NCBI RefSeq assembly: GCF_001270265.1
Contig: NZ_LGAP01000007.1
Coordinates: 124,001 to 188,000, forward strand
Origin: Ensifer adhaerens
GTDB taxonomy: Bacteria; Pseudomonadota; Alphaproteobacteria; Rhizobiales; Rhizobiaceae
DNA: 64,000 bases
Direction of reading: 5' to 3'
In this document: piece after piece, positions 47,261 to 57,670 of the stretch
How positions within the stretch are numbered: position 1 is the stretch's first letter
How the letters are laid out: every line of letters starts with the position of its first letter
Notes under the pieces: model-generated
Told to the model about the DNA's origin: nothing
The model's database searches: none
The model's input: only the letters and a program-made list of their open reading frames with translations
Position numbers and translations under genes: made by a program

Positions 47261-48154
47261 ATGCCGCAGGAGAACTTCAACGATTTGGTCGCCTTCGTCA
47301 CGGTCGCCCGCGAGGAGAGTTTTACCCGGGCGGCCGTCAAGCTCGGCGTCTCGCAGTCCGCGTTGAGCCAGACAGTGCGGGGCCTTGAGGAGCGGTTGGG
47401 TCTGAGACTGCTGACAAGGACGACACGGCGCGTCTCACCGACGCCTGCGGGAGAGCGCCTCCTTCTGACGGCGGGGCCGCGGTTCGATGAAATCCAGACA
47501 GAACTGTCGGCACTCAGCGAGATGCGGGACAAACCTGCCGGAACCGTCCGGATCACGGCGGGTGAACACGCCGCGATCTCCGTTCTCGCACCCGCACTTG
47601 AAAAAATTCTTCCCAATTACCCGGACGTCAAAGTCGAGATTACCGTCGACTACGGACTGACGGACATCGTCGCGGAACGTTATGACGCGGGTGTTCGGCT
47701 TGGTGAGCAGGTCGCCAAGGACATGATCGCCATCAAGATCGGACCGGAGATGCGCATGGCCGTCGTGGGCGCGAAGTCGTATTTCCAACACAATCCGTGG
47801 CCCGAGACACCCCAGGACCTCACGGCCCACAACTGCATCCAGATTCGCATGCCGACCTATGGAAACATATTTCCATGGGAGTTCGAAAAGGACGGGCATG
47901 AGGTCAAGGTCAGGGTCGAAGGCCAGCTCGTCTTCAATAACTTGGGAATGCGTCGCGACGCCGCGCTACGCGGCCTTGGTCTGGCGTATATGCCCGAGGA
48001 CCAAGTGGTGGATGAGGTCCGCAGGGGTGACTTGATCCGGGTTTTGGAAGACTGGTGCGAGCCGTTTTCGGGCTATCATCTGTACTACCCCAATCGAAGG
48101 CATACCTCTCCGGCATTTGCGGTTGTCGTCGATGCGCTTCGCTTCCGGGGATAA
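47261..48154 (+). CDS. LysR-family regulator
   Basis: A 297-residue regulator with N-terminal HTH (FVTVAREESFTRAAVKLGVS, QSALSQTVRGLEERLGLRLL) and a PBP2-type effector domain (VEITVDYGLTDIVAERYDAG, VRLGEQVAKDMIAIKIGPE). It is a close paralogue of the product of 53733-54626: both end with DWC[EQ]PFSGYHLYYP[NS]RR and share the AGVRLGEQV block. The two probably recognise similar operators. Divergent from the MFS/AKR unit. Confidence 0.93.
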   Translation: MPQENFNDLVAFVTVAREESFTRAAVKLGVSQSALSQTVRGLEERLGLRLLTRTTRRVSPTPAGERLLLTAGPRFDEIQTELSALSEMRDKPAGTVRITAGEHAAISVLAPALEKILPNYPDVKVEITVDYGLTDIVAERYDAGVRLGEQVAKDMIAIKIGPEMRMAVVGAKSYFQHNPWPETPQDLTAHNCIQIRMPTYGNIFPWEFEKDGHEVKVRVEGQLVFNNLGMRRDAALRGLGLAYMPEDQVVDEVRRGDLIRVLEDWCEPFSGYHLYYPNRRHTSPAFAVVVDALRFRG

Positions 48155-48430
48155 TGCACCAGCAACGTCACCGGTTTCTGCGCCCACGTTGTGTCGTAGC
48201 CATGTTCTGTGATCGGCCAATGTTGGGCGCACGTACGGGTCAGCTGGTTGAGATCACGCGCACTGGGCGTGCTCCAATTGCGGAGGACGGCTTTATCGAA
48301 TCGAAGCCAAACTGCGCGGCCTCGACGCAACGGCTACAAGCAGGACCAGATTGATGAACTCATACCTGGGAACAAATCCGTTCTCCTGTAGCAAGTACAG
48401 ACAATGACAACTGTCGGCCCAAAGCCGACC
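48155..48430. other. gene-free gap between LysR and the DUF4405-type gene
   Basis: Both flanking genes end here. No gene, repeat or hairpin was recognised. Confidence 0.5.
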
Positions 48431-49144
48431 TTAGCGCGCATCTGGAAGCCGACGATGCCGCCCATTCTGGGCCAGGTTCAGCATACTTGCCAATTTCATC
48501 GCGTAGTGCGCAGAGCATACGTAAAGCACGATGATCGAAGCGATGTGGAGAAAGAACCCAACGGAGGGTTGGCTGAAATCCCAGAAGTTCATCGTTATCT
48601 CGGCCATAAGTCTCGATCTGATACCGATCACGAATGAACTATGGATACCATAGGCGGCAATGGCGACGGCCAATGTGCGAAGGACAGCGGTCCTGACATT
48701 GCTCCGGTCACTGATCCGGAGCCATCCACTCGTCACGCCCATGATCATTGACCATCGCATGCCAATGTGGACGGAAACGATGATGAGCGCCCAATACGCG
48801 GCGAGCCCATGAATTTGACGGGCGCTATAGCCTCCGCTGAACGGCAGGAAGCTGAACATGCTGCGCGATATCATGAGGCTCGTCACCAGGAGCGCCAGCA
48901 TAGTCGAGAGCAGAGCGACGATGACGACGATGTTGACCCATCCACGCAGGTTGTTACGGCCGCCCATCGAAGCCCTTGCATACCAACGTCGGTTGAAAGT
49001 GTTGTGGGCGATCAGCAGCGCGAACATGACCGTTCCGATGATCTCATGCGCCACGTTGCCGAGCCGATCATAGGCCAAGGCTGCCATCAGCAAGCCGCCC
49101 GCAGCGAAAGTCATGCCCAGCCGGATGGGAAGCGAGGGTGTCAC
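48431..49144 (-). CDS. six-helix membrane protein, DUF4405-type (putative cytochrome b-like), copy 1
   Basis: The 237-residue protein has about six hydrophobic helices. Conserved histidines sit in NVAHEIIGTVMFALLIAHNT, in ARQIHGLAAYWALIIVSVHI and in CSAHYAMKL, at matching places in the homologue at 60135-60905. Paired intramembrane histidines of this spacing are what a b-type diheme membrane cytochrome needs. Its ATG overlaps the stop of the P460-like cytochrome gene by four bases, so the two proteins are made together. A membrane partner for electrons to or from the periplasmic cytochrome is inferred, not shown. Confidence 0.82.
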   Translation of the reverse strand: MTPSLPIRLGMTFAAGGLLMAALAYDRLGNVAHEIIGTVMFALLIAHNTFNRRWYARASMGGRNNLRGWVNIVVIVALLSTMLALLVTSLMISRSMFSFLPFSGGYSARQIHGLAAYWALIIVSVHIGMRWSMIMGVTSGWLRISDRSNVRTAVLRTLAVAIAAYGIHSSFVIGIRSRLMAEITMNFWDFSQPSVGFFLHIASIIVLYVCSAHYAMKLASMLNLAQNGRHRRLPDAR

Positions 49145-49611
49145 GGAAGATAGTCCCGCATCCGGTCGATCGTGAACATGAAGTCATTGCTGGCCTGCGA
49201 CTGATGGCACGACTCGCATCGGTCAGCAATCGCGGTCCGGTTCACCTGCTTGTCGAGGCCGAACTGTTGGAAGTGCCAGTCGCCTGTACGACGCTCTTCT
49301 TCGACGTCAAGACCCCAGTCCACGCCCTTATGCATCACGAAATAGCCCGTGAGTTTGTAGTCCGTCCAGATGCCGAGCACCAACCGGGTGCCGGCTGGCA
49401 GTGGCTTTCCGGATTTCGAGAGCTCGATCGTTTCGGGAAGAGCGAACGCTTCTTCCTTCGATGAGCCACGGTCGTAAGTCGCATAGAGGTCGAATTTGTC
49501 GAAGTCCGCGGGAAAGGTGGCGCGATTGGTGTCCGCCCTCGCTCCGACCCCAAGCGGAAGAAGGATCGTGACGGTGACTGCGATGAGGGAAATTATGCGC
49601 GTAGAGAGCAT
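49141..49611 (-). CDS. exported P460-like cytochrome (single CxxCH), copy 1
   Basis: Start at ATG 49611 (MLSTRIISLIAVTVTILLPL), giving 156 residues with a signal peptide cleaved near GARA-DT. The body matches the cytochrome P460 family pattern: LPAGTRLVLGIWTDYKLTGY, FVMHKGVDWGLDVEEERRTG, DWHFQQF, and the C-terminal heme c site RCESCHQSQASNDFMFTIDR. In true P460 proteins a Lys crosslinks to the heme and the enzymes oxidise hydroxylamine or NO; whether that Lys exists here cannot be told. Closest relative in the window is the product of 59665-60138. Confidence 0.82.
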   Translation of the reverse strand: MLSTRIISLIAVTVTILLPLGVGARADTNRATFPADFDKFDLYATYDRGSSKEEAFALPETIELSKSGKPLPAGTRLVLGIWTDYKLTGYFVMHKGVDWGLDVEEERRTGDWHFQQFGLDKQVNRTAIADRCESCHQSQASNDFMFTIDRMRDYLP

Positions 49612-49715
49612 GAAGAGCCTTTCTCGGTACATTGATTTTCGGGCCAGTCATAGCCAGAGGCGGCAAGGCTTGGCCGAGCACCGCCTGGGTGCCCAGCATG
49701 ACAAACGTCCTGCGG

Positions 49716-51747
<2,032 letters not shown>

Positions 51748-51798
51748 AGCCACATTCCTTCGTTGTCTGAAGGCAAGATAGGTCACGCGGAGAGTGCC

Positions 51799-51820
51799 GA
51801 TTAGGCGGTATTATCTGCAT
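51799..51820. promoter_or_regulatory. GATTAG...TGCAT motif upstream of the SDR-AKR unit
   Basis: GATTAGGCGGTATTATC followed by TGCAT, and 5-10 bases later CTTAGAAACC, is nearly repeated at 53613-53634. The two differ only at three positions within 22. A LysR-type T-N11-A arrangement can be read within it. Confidence 0.6.
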
Positions 51821-51937
51821 GTACTTAGAAACCGCGTTTCTAAATAGGCGCTTTTGACGACAACGCCTGGTAGCGATTCCTCGGCTGCCAGGCGGCTTTC
51901 TGATGTGACTTTCCTGGAGACAGAACTGATCGAGCTG

Positions 51938-53002
51938 TCAGACGGCGTTGATGTGCGTGCCAAACCAGTCGAGCACGAGCTGCGGGTTCTGGCCAAAGTA
52001 GTTGTATCCCTGGAAGCGCTGATCCGTGCCTTCGATCCAGAACAGCTTCTTATCCTTCGACGAGATGGTGTCGTAGATTTCCTGGACATTGGATGGCTTG
52101 GTCAGGAAGTCATCACGAACCTGGGCGACGAGGGTCGGCACGGTAACCGCCTTGGCATATTCCATCGGCCAGACGTCCGCGAGATGAAATCCGGTCCGCT
52201 TGTGGAACGCGACGTCGAAGCGTTCCAGGCCGTTCTCGATCTTCTGGTTTTCGACCGCTGTCTGGACGAATACGCTCGGCGAGACTGGCTGCAGCGCGAT
52301 CATCGCCTTGATGTGTTCGAACTCCGCCGGGTGCTTCTGCATGCCGACGATGGTTGCATTGGCTCCGAGGCAGCGGCTGTAGAGGACCGTTTTCATGTCC
52401 TTGGTGTCGGGCCTGGATTTGGCGTATCGCATCGACCCGACGACATCACGATATTCAAGGACCCCGTGGCCGTTGACGCCGCCGCTGCCCGTGCCGCTGC
52501 GGCCGTGGTTGCGCATGTCGTAGGCGATGATGTTGTAGCCTGCATCATGCAGGACCTTGTATTCCGGCAGGAAGTTCACCTCGAAGCCGCCGAAATTGGT
52601 CCACGGCTCAAGGTGGCCCGGATATCCGTAGCGATTGCAGGGCATGGGATGGTTGCAAATGATCAGGCGATCTGAATCGGCGGGAATGAACCAGCCCTCG
52701 ATCGTGACGCCGTCCATCGCGGGGAAGAAGATTTCCTCGTAGTCCATGCCATACTCATGCGGCCAGCGCAGAATGGGAGTGCGGGTCGAGTGCGCCATCA
52801 GATCGGCCATGCCGTTGATAAACTCTTCTGAGTTCGTGTCGGTCACGGCCGTTGTCGCTTTCACGTCTGCGGCCTGCGCGCTGGCAGAGGCGGCGGCCAT
52901 GATAGGAAGGGTGGCGAGTGCCGCGCCGGCTTTCAAAAGCTGCCGACGGCTGCTCGACGCTGCACTGTCCTGTTGAAGGGTGGTGTCACTTGGGTTGCCC
53001 AT
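51938..53002 (-). CDS. exported alpha/beta hydrolase with Cys at the nucleophile elbow
   Basis: Start ATG 53002 (MGNPSDTTLQQDSAASSSRR), with GGAGCCGG upstream; 354 residues. A Tat-type leader (SSRRQLLKAGAALATLPIMA) is followed by an alpha/beta hydrolase body: IICNHPMPCNRYGYPGHLE, YNIIAYDMRNHGRSGTGSGG, and the elbow VLYSRCLGANATIVG, in which Cys takes the place of the usual Ser. The acid is probably in AQVRDDFLTKPSN and the base position is unclear (IEGTDQRFQGYNYFGQNP). Cys nucleophiles occur in dienelactone hydrolases. Function unknown. It lies 80 bases downstream of the DUF1330 gene, same strand. Confidence 0.82.
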   Translation of the reverse strand: MGNPSDTTLQQDSAASSSRRQLLKAGAALATLPIMAAASASAQAADVKATTAVTDTNSEEFINGMADLMAHSTRTPILRWPHEYGMDYEEIFFPAMDGVTIEGWFIPADSDRLIICNHPMPCNRYGYPGHLEPWTNFGGFEVNFLPEYKVLHDAGYNIIAYDMRNHGRSGTGSGGVNGHGVLEYRDVVGSMRYAKSRPDTKDMKTVLYSRCLGANATIVGMQKHPAEFEHIKAMIALQPVSPSVFVQTAVENQKIENGLERFDVAFHKRTGFHLADVWPMEYAKAVTVPTLVAQVRDDFLTKPSNVQEIYDTISSKDKKLFWIEGTDQRFQGYNYFGQNPQLVLDWFGTHINAV

Positions 53003-53082
53003 TTCCGGCTCCTTCTTGACGAGAGGTCGATGTGTGAGGGAACTTGCGGCGGCGCACGGGTCGTGATCCGCGTCGTTGCCCG

Positions 53083-53460
53083 TCACTGCTTGGGAGGAAC
53101 GAAGCCCTCGGTGATCACGACCGAACCTTCGGTCGAGGCTACGCGAAACTTCCTTGCGGCGGTGTATTCCGGCGAGTCGTAGAACCGTTGGGCGTCCGCA
53201 ACGCTCGGGAACTCGGCGATGGCCATGACGGACTGTGGCTTGCCTTCGACTGCTGTCGCATTCAGGTTGAAAACGATGACCTTGCCGCCGAACTGCGGAG
53301 CCAGCGGGCCTGCCTCTTCCATATATTTCTGGAAGCCAGCCTGATCCTTGATCGTGTAGTTGGCGATCATGTAACCGGGTGCCTGCGCATCCTGTGCATG
53401 ACCAGCAGAGCCGAAAGCCAAGGCGATGGCGATCGCTGCGCCGAATACGAGTGTCTTCAT
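53083..53460 (-). CDS. exported DUF1330-family protein
   Basis: From ATG 53460 (MKTLVFGAAIAIALAFGSAG) the 125-residue product has a cleavable signal (HAQ-DA) and a DUF1330 ferredoxin-like domain (GYMIANYTIKDQAGFQKYME, VIVFNLNATAVEGKPQSVMA, FPSVADAQRFYDSPEYTAAR). Family members are small stress-related proteins of unknown activity, usually cytosolic; export is notable. It heads the unit with the hydrolase gene. A GATTAG-type motif lies 150 bases upstream. Confidence 0.88.
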   Translation of the reverse strand: MKTLVFGAAIAIALAFGSAGHAQDAQAPGYMIANYTIKDQAGFQKYMEEAGPLAPQFGGKVIVFNLNATAVEGKPQSVMAIAEFPSVADAQRFYDSPEYTAARKFRVASTEGSVVITEGFVPPKQ

Positions 53461-53612
53461 GTTAGATGTCCCTTTGTGTCGATTGGCCAAGTTTCTCCGT
53501 CGGCACGATCAGGCGGATCGTGTCCCTCGGAGAAACAGAGAATGTGTGAGAAATCCGGCGGCGTTTCCGTCCAGCTTTCATGACGTGGACTGTAACTGGG
53601 ATCGATCCGTGC

Positions 53613-53634
53613 GATTAGACGGCATAATCTGCAT
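53613..53634. promoter_or_regulatory. GATTAG...TGCAT motif upstream of the DUF1330-hydrolase unit
   Basis: GATTAGACGGCATAATC followed by TGCAT, then GCTAGAAACC, matches the site at 51799-51820 almost base for base. GATTA and TAATC form an inverted repeat around GACGGCA. It lies between the LysR stop and the DUF1330 start. Confidence 0.6.
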
Positions 53635-53732
53635 AAAGCTAGAAACCCCAGAGATAAATCCGTTCCGCAGTTCGAGGTGCTCTGTAGGAGGACCCACCGC
53701 GCTGTGACGGGCAGCGCATTAGTCTGCTGCGA

Positions 53733-54626
53733 CTATCCCTTGTAGCGGAGCGCTTCGAGCAGGAGTGCGAAGGCCGGGGTGTGCTGGCGTCTGCTCGGAT
53801 AGTAAAGGTGATAGCCGGAGAAGGGCTGACACCAGTCCTCCAGTACGCGCACCAGCCGTCCTTCCGCGAGGTGGTGGGACACCTGGCTTTCGAACGTGTA
53901 GGCCAACGCCAGCCCGTCGAGGGCGGCCGCTTCCAGCATTTCTCCGTCGTTGAGAATGAGCGGTCCATTAACCCGGACCTCAAGCTCGACACCGTCCCGC
54001 TCGAACTCCCATGCAAAGAGGCCGCCGCCCGTGGTCTGGCGATAGCTGGCGCAACGGTGGTCGCCAAGGTCGCGCGGTGTTTCCGGTGCCTTGTGTCTGG
54101 CGAAGTAGGACGGCGAGCCGACGACAGCCATGCGCAAATCCGGGCCGACCTTGACCGCCACCATGTCTTTCTGGACTTGCTCACCCAGGCGGATGCCCGC
54201 ATCGAAGCGGCCCGCGACGATATCGGTCAGTCCTTCCTCCAGACTGATTTCGACGGAAATGTCGGGATAGTCAGGGAGAAGCTTCGACAGCACGGGCCAG
54301 AGCACGGTTTTCGCCGCATGCCGGAATGTGGTGATGCGGATCGTTCCGGCGGGTTTGTCGTGAAGCGCCGTCAGCGCCGCGAGTTCGCTGTCGATGTGGT
54401 CAAAGGCAGGCCTGAGGCCATTGAGCAATTTTTCTCCGGCATCGGTCAGCGACAGGCTCCGGGTCGTTCGTGACAGCAGCCGTACTTTGAGGCGTTCCTC
54501 CAACGTGCGGACAGCATAGCTCAATGCGGACTGGGACAGCCCCAGCTTGGCGGCGGCTCGGGTAAAACTACCTTCTTCGGCGACTGCTATAAATACGGCC
54601 AGGTCGCTGAAGTCGCCTTTTCTCAT
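53733..54626 (-). CDS. LysR-family regulator
   Basis: A 297-residue regulator (MRKGDFSDLAVFIAVAEEGS) with HTH (FTRAAAKLGLSQSALSYAVR, TLEERLKVRLLSRTTRSL) and effector domain (VEISLEEGLTDIVAGRFDAG, IRLGEQVQKDMVAVKVGPDL). It is a close paralogue of the product of 47261-48154. It is read toward the DUF1330/hydrolase and SDR/AKR genes and is the likely regulator of one or both through the repeated GATTAG motif. Confidence 0.93.
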   Translation of the reverse strand: MRKGDFSDLAVFIAVAEEGSFTRAAAKLGLSQSALSYAVRTLEERLKVRLLSRTTRSLSLTDAGEKLLNGLRPAFDHIDSELAALTALHDKPAGTIRITTFRHAAKTVLWPVLSKLLPDYPDISVEISLEEGLTDIVAGRFDAGIRLGEQVQKDMVAVKVGPDLRMAVVGSPSYFARHKAPETPRDLGDHRCASYRQTTGGGLFAWEFERDGVELEVRVNGPLILNDGEMLEAAALDGLALAYTFESQVSHHLAEGRLVRVLEDWCQPFSGYHLYYPSRRQHTPAFALLLEALRYKG

Positions 54627-54866
54627 TTATCAATCCCATTTCTAACTCCATACGGATTATAGGGGCAGCGGAGTAAAGTAGCAAACTCTGCGATGGCAAA
54701 CCGTGTCCCGAGAATACGATGTGGGGGTTCTCCTTTTGGCGCAGAGTTGCCATGGCACTCCACGTTTGTTGGCATTTGTTATCGAGTACAGAACTTATCC
54801 TGCCCGGTGCAATCGCGCACCGGTAACCTTGGCCTTTCCGTTTCGGGCCGCGCGCGCTCGCCGGCA

Positions 54867-56177
54867 TCAATCGGTCAATACATACAGATCGACTTGTCTT
54901 TGCCTGTTCCGAACGTTCGTGGAGCCCAGGTATTTGAGGCCGCAATCGCTGCCCGCCGCAATCGCCGTCTCTCCGCTCAAGAGACAACTCGTGCCATACT
55001 CCTTGTTGAGGGACTCCAGCCTCTGTGCGAGATTCACGGTGTCTCCATATAGGGTGTACGACAGTCTGTCGTCGCTTCCGACGGTTCCGGCGGCCACCGG
55101 TCCACTGGCCACGCCTATGCGAAGCCTTAGCCTGTGTCCCCCGAATTCGCTTTCATCTGTAAGCCGTAGAATATCGCGCGCGGCCGCGACCGCCCGTTCA
55201 GCATGGTCGTCGACTGGCAGCGGCGCATTGAAGGACGCGACGAAAGCGTCACCCATGTAGCTGACGACCAATCCGCCATTTCCGGCGACCACCGCAGCCG
55301 TGGCCGAAAACAGTTCGTTCAGGACGGAGATGAGGACTTCGGGCGGCAGCTTCTCCGCGATGGCGGTGAACTCCTCCACGTCGGCGAACAGCAACGTGGC
55401 GTCTCGCATCTGCGGACGCAGATATCCCTCGTTACTGGCCAGTTCCTGGACAACGTGAGGGGGAACATACTTGCCGAAGATGCGCTGCATGCGGCGGCGT
55501 CCCGTTTCCGCGACGGCCCTGGCCTGTACCACATGACGTGCACGGTGAACCGCAAGAGCCGCGATCCCGGTGACCGCGCCGATGATGAGGACTTCTTGCA
55601 GTCGCGAAGCCATGCCCAAAAAGCTCGGGCTGAGGACCACCGAATAGAAGGCGTCCCTGTTGGGGGCGAGTGGAAGGTCCTCGTAGCTTAGAAAATCCCC
55701 CATGTTGAAGATAATCCAGGCAATCGAGGCCACGAGCCCCGCCACTGACCATGCTCCCGTCCAGATAACAAGCCGTGGCGAGAGAGTCAGTACCGACGCG
55801 ACAATGACGATGTAGTAGAAATGAACCCTGCTTGTCAGGAAGACCAGATTTTGAGGGACGTCGTCACCACTGCTGAGAGGCGCGAATGATATGACGGCGG
55901 AGATCAACAGGGCATCCATTGCGAAGAACGCGAACCGTGCTGCGATCTCGTAGCGGGTGTCGACTGCCGCCAGCGGCAGGAGGCCAATTGCGGCGAAGAG
56001 CAAGAATAGACCAGCGATCCAGAGATTGTTCGGATAGTAGTAACCCCACAGCGCCGCTCCCGCCATCAGCGACGCTGCCACGGTCCGACCATACACCGCG
56101 AGCTTGAATCCCCTCCGCTCAGCGAATGCAAGTGCGCGGCTGGTCGGCTCGGCCAGTGTTGGCGTGCTGTTTTCCAA
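54867..56177 (-). CDS. membrane-bound class III adenylate/guanylate cyclase
   Basis: The start is uncertain: the frame is open to 56504, but TTG 56177 (ENSTPTLAEPTSRALAFAE) has GGAG seven bases upstream, and GTG 56195 is an alternative. About 436 residues: six membrane helices (about 30-215; e.g. NNLWIAGLFLLFAAIGLLPL, RFAFFAMDALLISAVISFA), a signalling helix (QRIFGKYVPPHVVQELASNE), then the cyclase domain with both metal Asp (LLFADVEEFTAIAEKLPPEV; VVSYMGDAFVASFNAPLP), substrate Asp and transition-state Asn/Arg in TLYGDTVNLAQRLESLN. All catalytic residues are present. Divergent from the hydrolase-cytochrome operon at 56493. Confidence 0.88.
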   Translation of the reverse strand: MENSTPTLAEPTSRALAFAERRGFKLAVYGRTVAASLMAGAALWGYYYPNNLWIAGLFLLFAAIGLLPLAAVDTRYEIAARFAFFAMDALLISAVISFAPLSSGDDVPQNLVFLTSRVHFYYIVIVASVLTLSPRLVIWTGAWSVAGLVASIAWIIFNMGDFLSYEDLPLAPNRDAFYSVVLSPSFLGMASRLQEVLIIGAVTGIAALAVHRARHVVQARAVAETGRRRMQRIFGKYVPPHVVQELASNEGYLRPQMRDATLLFADVEEFTAIAEKLPPEVLISVLNELFSATAAVVAGNGGLVVSYMGDAFVASFNAPLPVDDHAERAVAAARDILRLTDESEFGGHRLRLRIGVASGPVAAGTVGSDDRLSYTLYGDTVNLAQRLESLNKEYGTSCLLSGETAIAAGSDCGLKYLGSTNVRNRQRQVDLYVLTD

Positions 56178-56492
56178 GACATATCTCCACGACACTTGAT
56201 GTGGGCCGCCGGAGCCAGTGAAATTACTACGACGGTGCAAGCGCGCAAACTTTGAAAAATGGACGATCTTGTGGCGGCCCTCGACTGCGGAACTGCTTGA
56301 AGAATGTGCCGTCATCAGCGCCGGACCACTATTTGCGGCGTTTTGAGGTTGATGCGCCCTCCCAAACCTCGTCGATAATCTAATCAACAATTCGTGATTG
56401 ATTAGGACAGCTAATAACCTCATCCGGTTTGTGACGGCTAATCCTGCCGGCTCGGTCGGGATATCGTTTCTCATCGCAATCCCGGGAAGAGC
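56178..56492. other. intergenic region between the cyclase and the 56.5-60.9 kb operon
   Basis: Contains a perfect palindrome (56380-56405, listed separately) and further CTAAT motifs at 56410 and 56439. It must carry the promoter of the six-gene plus-strand unit. Confidence 0.55.
56380..56405. promoter_or_regulatory. CTAATCAA/TTGATTAG palindrome upstream of the hydrolase-cytochrome operon
   Basis: CTAATCAA-N10-TTGATTAG is a perfect 8-bp inverted repeat, about 90 bases upstream of ATG 56493. Its GATTAG/CTAATC halves match the sites at 47215, 51799 and 53613, pointing to the same kind of LysR regulator. Confidence 0.6.
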
Positions 56493-57581
56493 ATGATGAG
56501 ACACGAATTCAAAACGCTGGCGTCAGTACTGATACTTCTGCCTGGTCTGGGTGCATCGCTTCCGGCATCCGCCTCCGACGTTGCCAAACCGGAACCGCTC
56601 GTCATACAGGAGCAGGGCAGTTTCGCAGCGGGCGGCAGCGCAGTAACCACGCCTGGCACGTTCAATAACAACGCCCCGACGTCGGAAGGCCAGACGCTTC
56701 ATGGCGATCATCTCTACGCCTTCTACCAGGTTCCGCAAAACCCGAAGCCCCTCCCGATCGTCATGCTCCATGGAGCGTTCCAGTCTGCCCGCAGTTGGGA
56801 GACGACCCCGGACGGACGTGAAGGTTTCCAGAACATCTTCCTGCGTCGAGGATTCCCTGTCTATCTCGTAGACCAGCCACGTCGCGGGCGAGCCGGAAAC
56901 AGCACGGCGGCGGCGACGATCGAGCCGACGCCCTACGACCAACTGTTCTTCGACCAGTTCCGTATCGGCAAATGGCCCAACTACTTCGAGAACGTGCAGT
57001 TCGACCGTGATCCCGAAACGCTCGAGCAATTCCTTCGCTCCGTCACGCCGAATACGGGTCCATTTGACGCCAGGATCGTCTCCGATTCGATGTCGGCGCT
57101 GTTCGACAAGACGGGGCCTGGTGTCCTGTTCACGCATTCCCAGGCAGGGGGACCTGGCTGGCTGACGGCGATCAAGAACCCGAACATAAAGGGCATCGTG
57201 GCGCTCGAGCCTGGCAGCGGTTTCATCTTCCCGGACGGTGAGGTTCCCGCCGACATGCCCAGTGCGGCCGGCACACTCAAGGCCGAAGCCGTCCCCGCCG
57301 CGGACTTCGAGAAACTGACGCGCCTGCCGATCGTCATCTACTACGGTGACAACTTCCCAACTGAGCCGACAGCCGAGCGCGGCCAGGACAACTGGCGTGT
57401 GCGGTTGGCGATGGCCAAGCTCTGGGTTGACACGGTCAACAAGCATGGCGGCGACGCGACGCTCGTTCACCTCCCGGAGATCGGAATCAAAGGCGGCACG
57501 CACTTCCTGATGTCGGACCTGAACAACGTCGAGATAGCCGACCAGGTCTCGAAATTCCTCGCCGACAAGAAGCTCGACTGA
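56493..57581 (+). CDS. exported alpha/beta hydrolase (esterase-like)
   Basis: A 362-residue protein with a signal sequence (KTLASVLILLPGLGASLPAS, ASA). Hydrolase features: the oxyanion region PIVMLHGAFQSARSWETTPD, FPVYLVDQPRRGRAGNST, elbow VLFTHSQAGGPGWLT (HSQAGG with Ser), acid region IVIYYGDNFPTEP and base in GIKGGTHFLMSD. This matches a family of large esterase-like secreted proteins of unknown substrate. It is first in a plus-strand unit followed by a DLH-like hydrolase 89 bases on. Confidence 0.87.
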   Translation: MMRHEFKTLASVLILLPGLGASLPASASDVAKPEPLVIQEQGSFAAGGSAVTTPGTFNNNAPTSEGQTLHGDHLYAFYQVPQNPKPLPIVMLHGAFQSARSWETTPDGREGFQNIFLRRGFPVYLVDQPRRGRAGNSTAAATIEPTPYDQLFFDQFRIGKWPNYFENVQFDRDPETLEQFLRSVTPNTGPFDARIVSDSMSALFDKTGPGVLFTHSQAGGPGWLTAIKNPNIKGIVALEPGSGFIFPDGEVPADMPSAAGTLKAEAVPAADFEKLTRLPIVIYYGDNFPTEPTAERGQDNWRVRLAMAKLWVDTVNKHGGDATLVHLPEIGIKGGTHFLMSDLNNVEIADQVSKFLADKKLD

Positions 57582-57670
57582 ACCCCGGACAGGCGACGTC
57601 ATTGCGCTGCCCGTGATGAAAGCGACCGCAGTTCCGACATCGGAATATTCCGTCCACCAGGAGTATCGAT

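Noticed and set aside
56523-57602. 359-codon minus-strand frame
   Set aside because: Mirror of the alpha/beta hydrolase gene at 56493-57581, which has a signal peptide and catalytic motifs.
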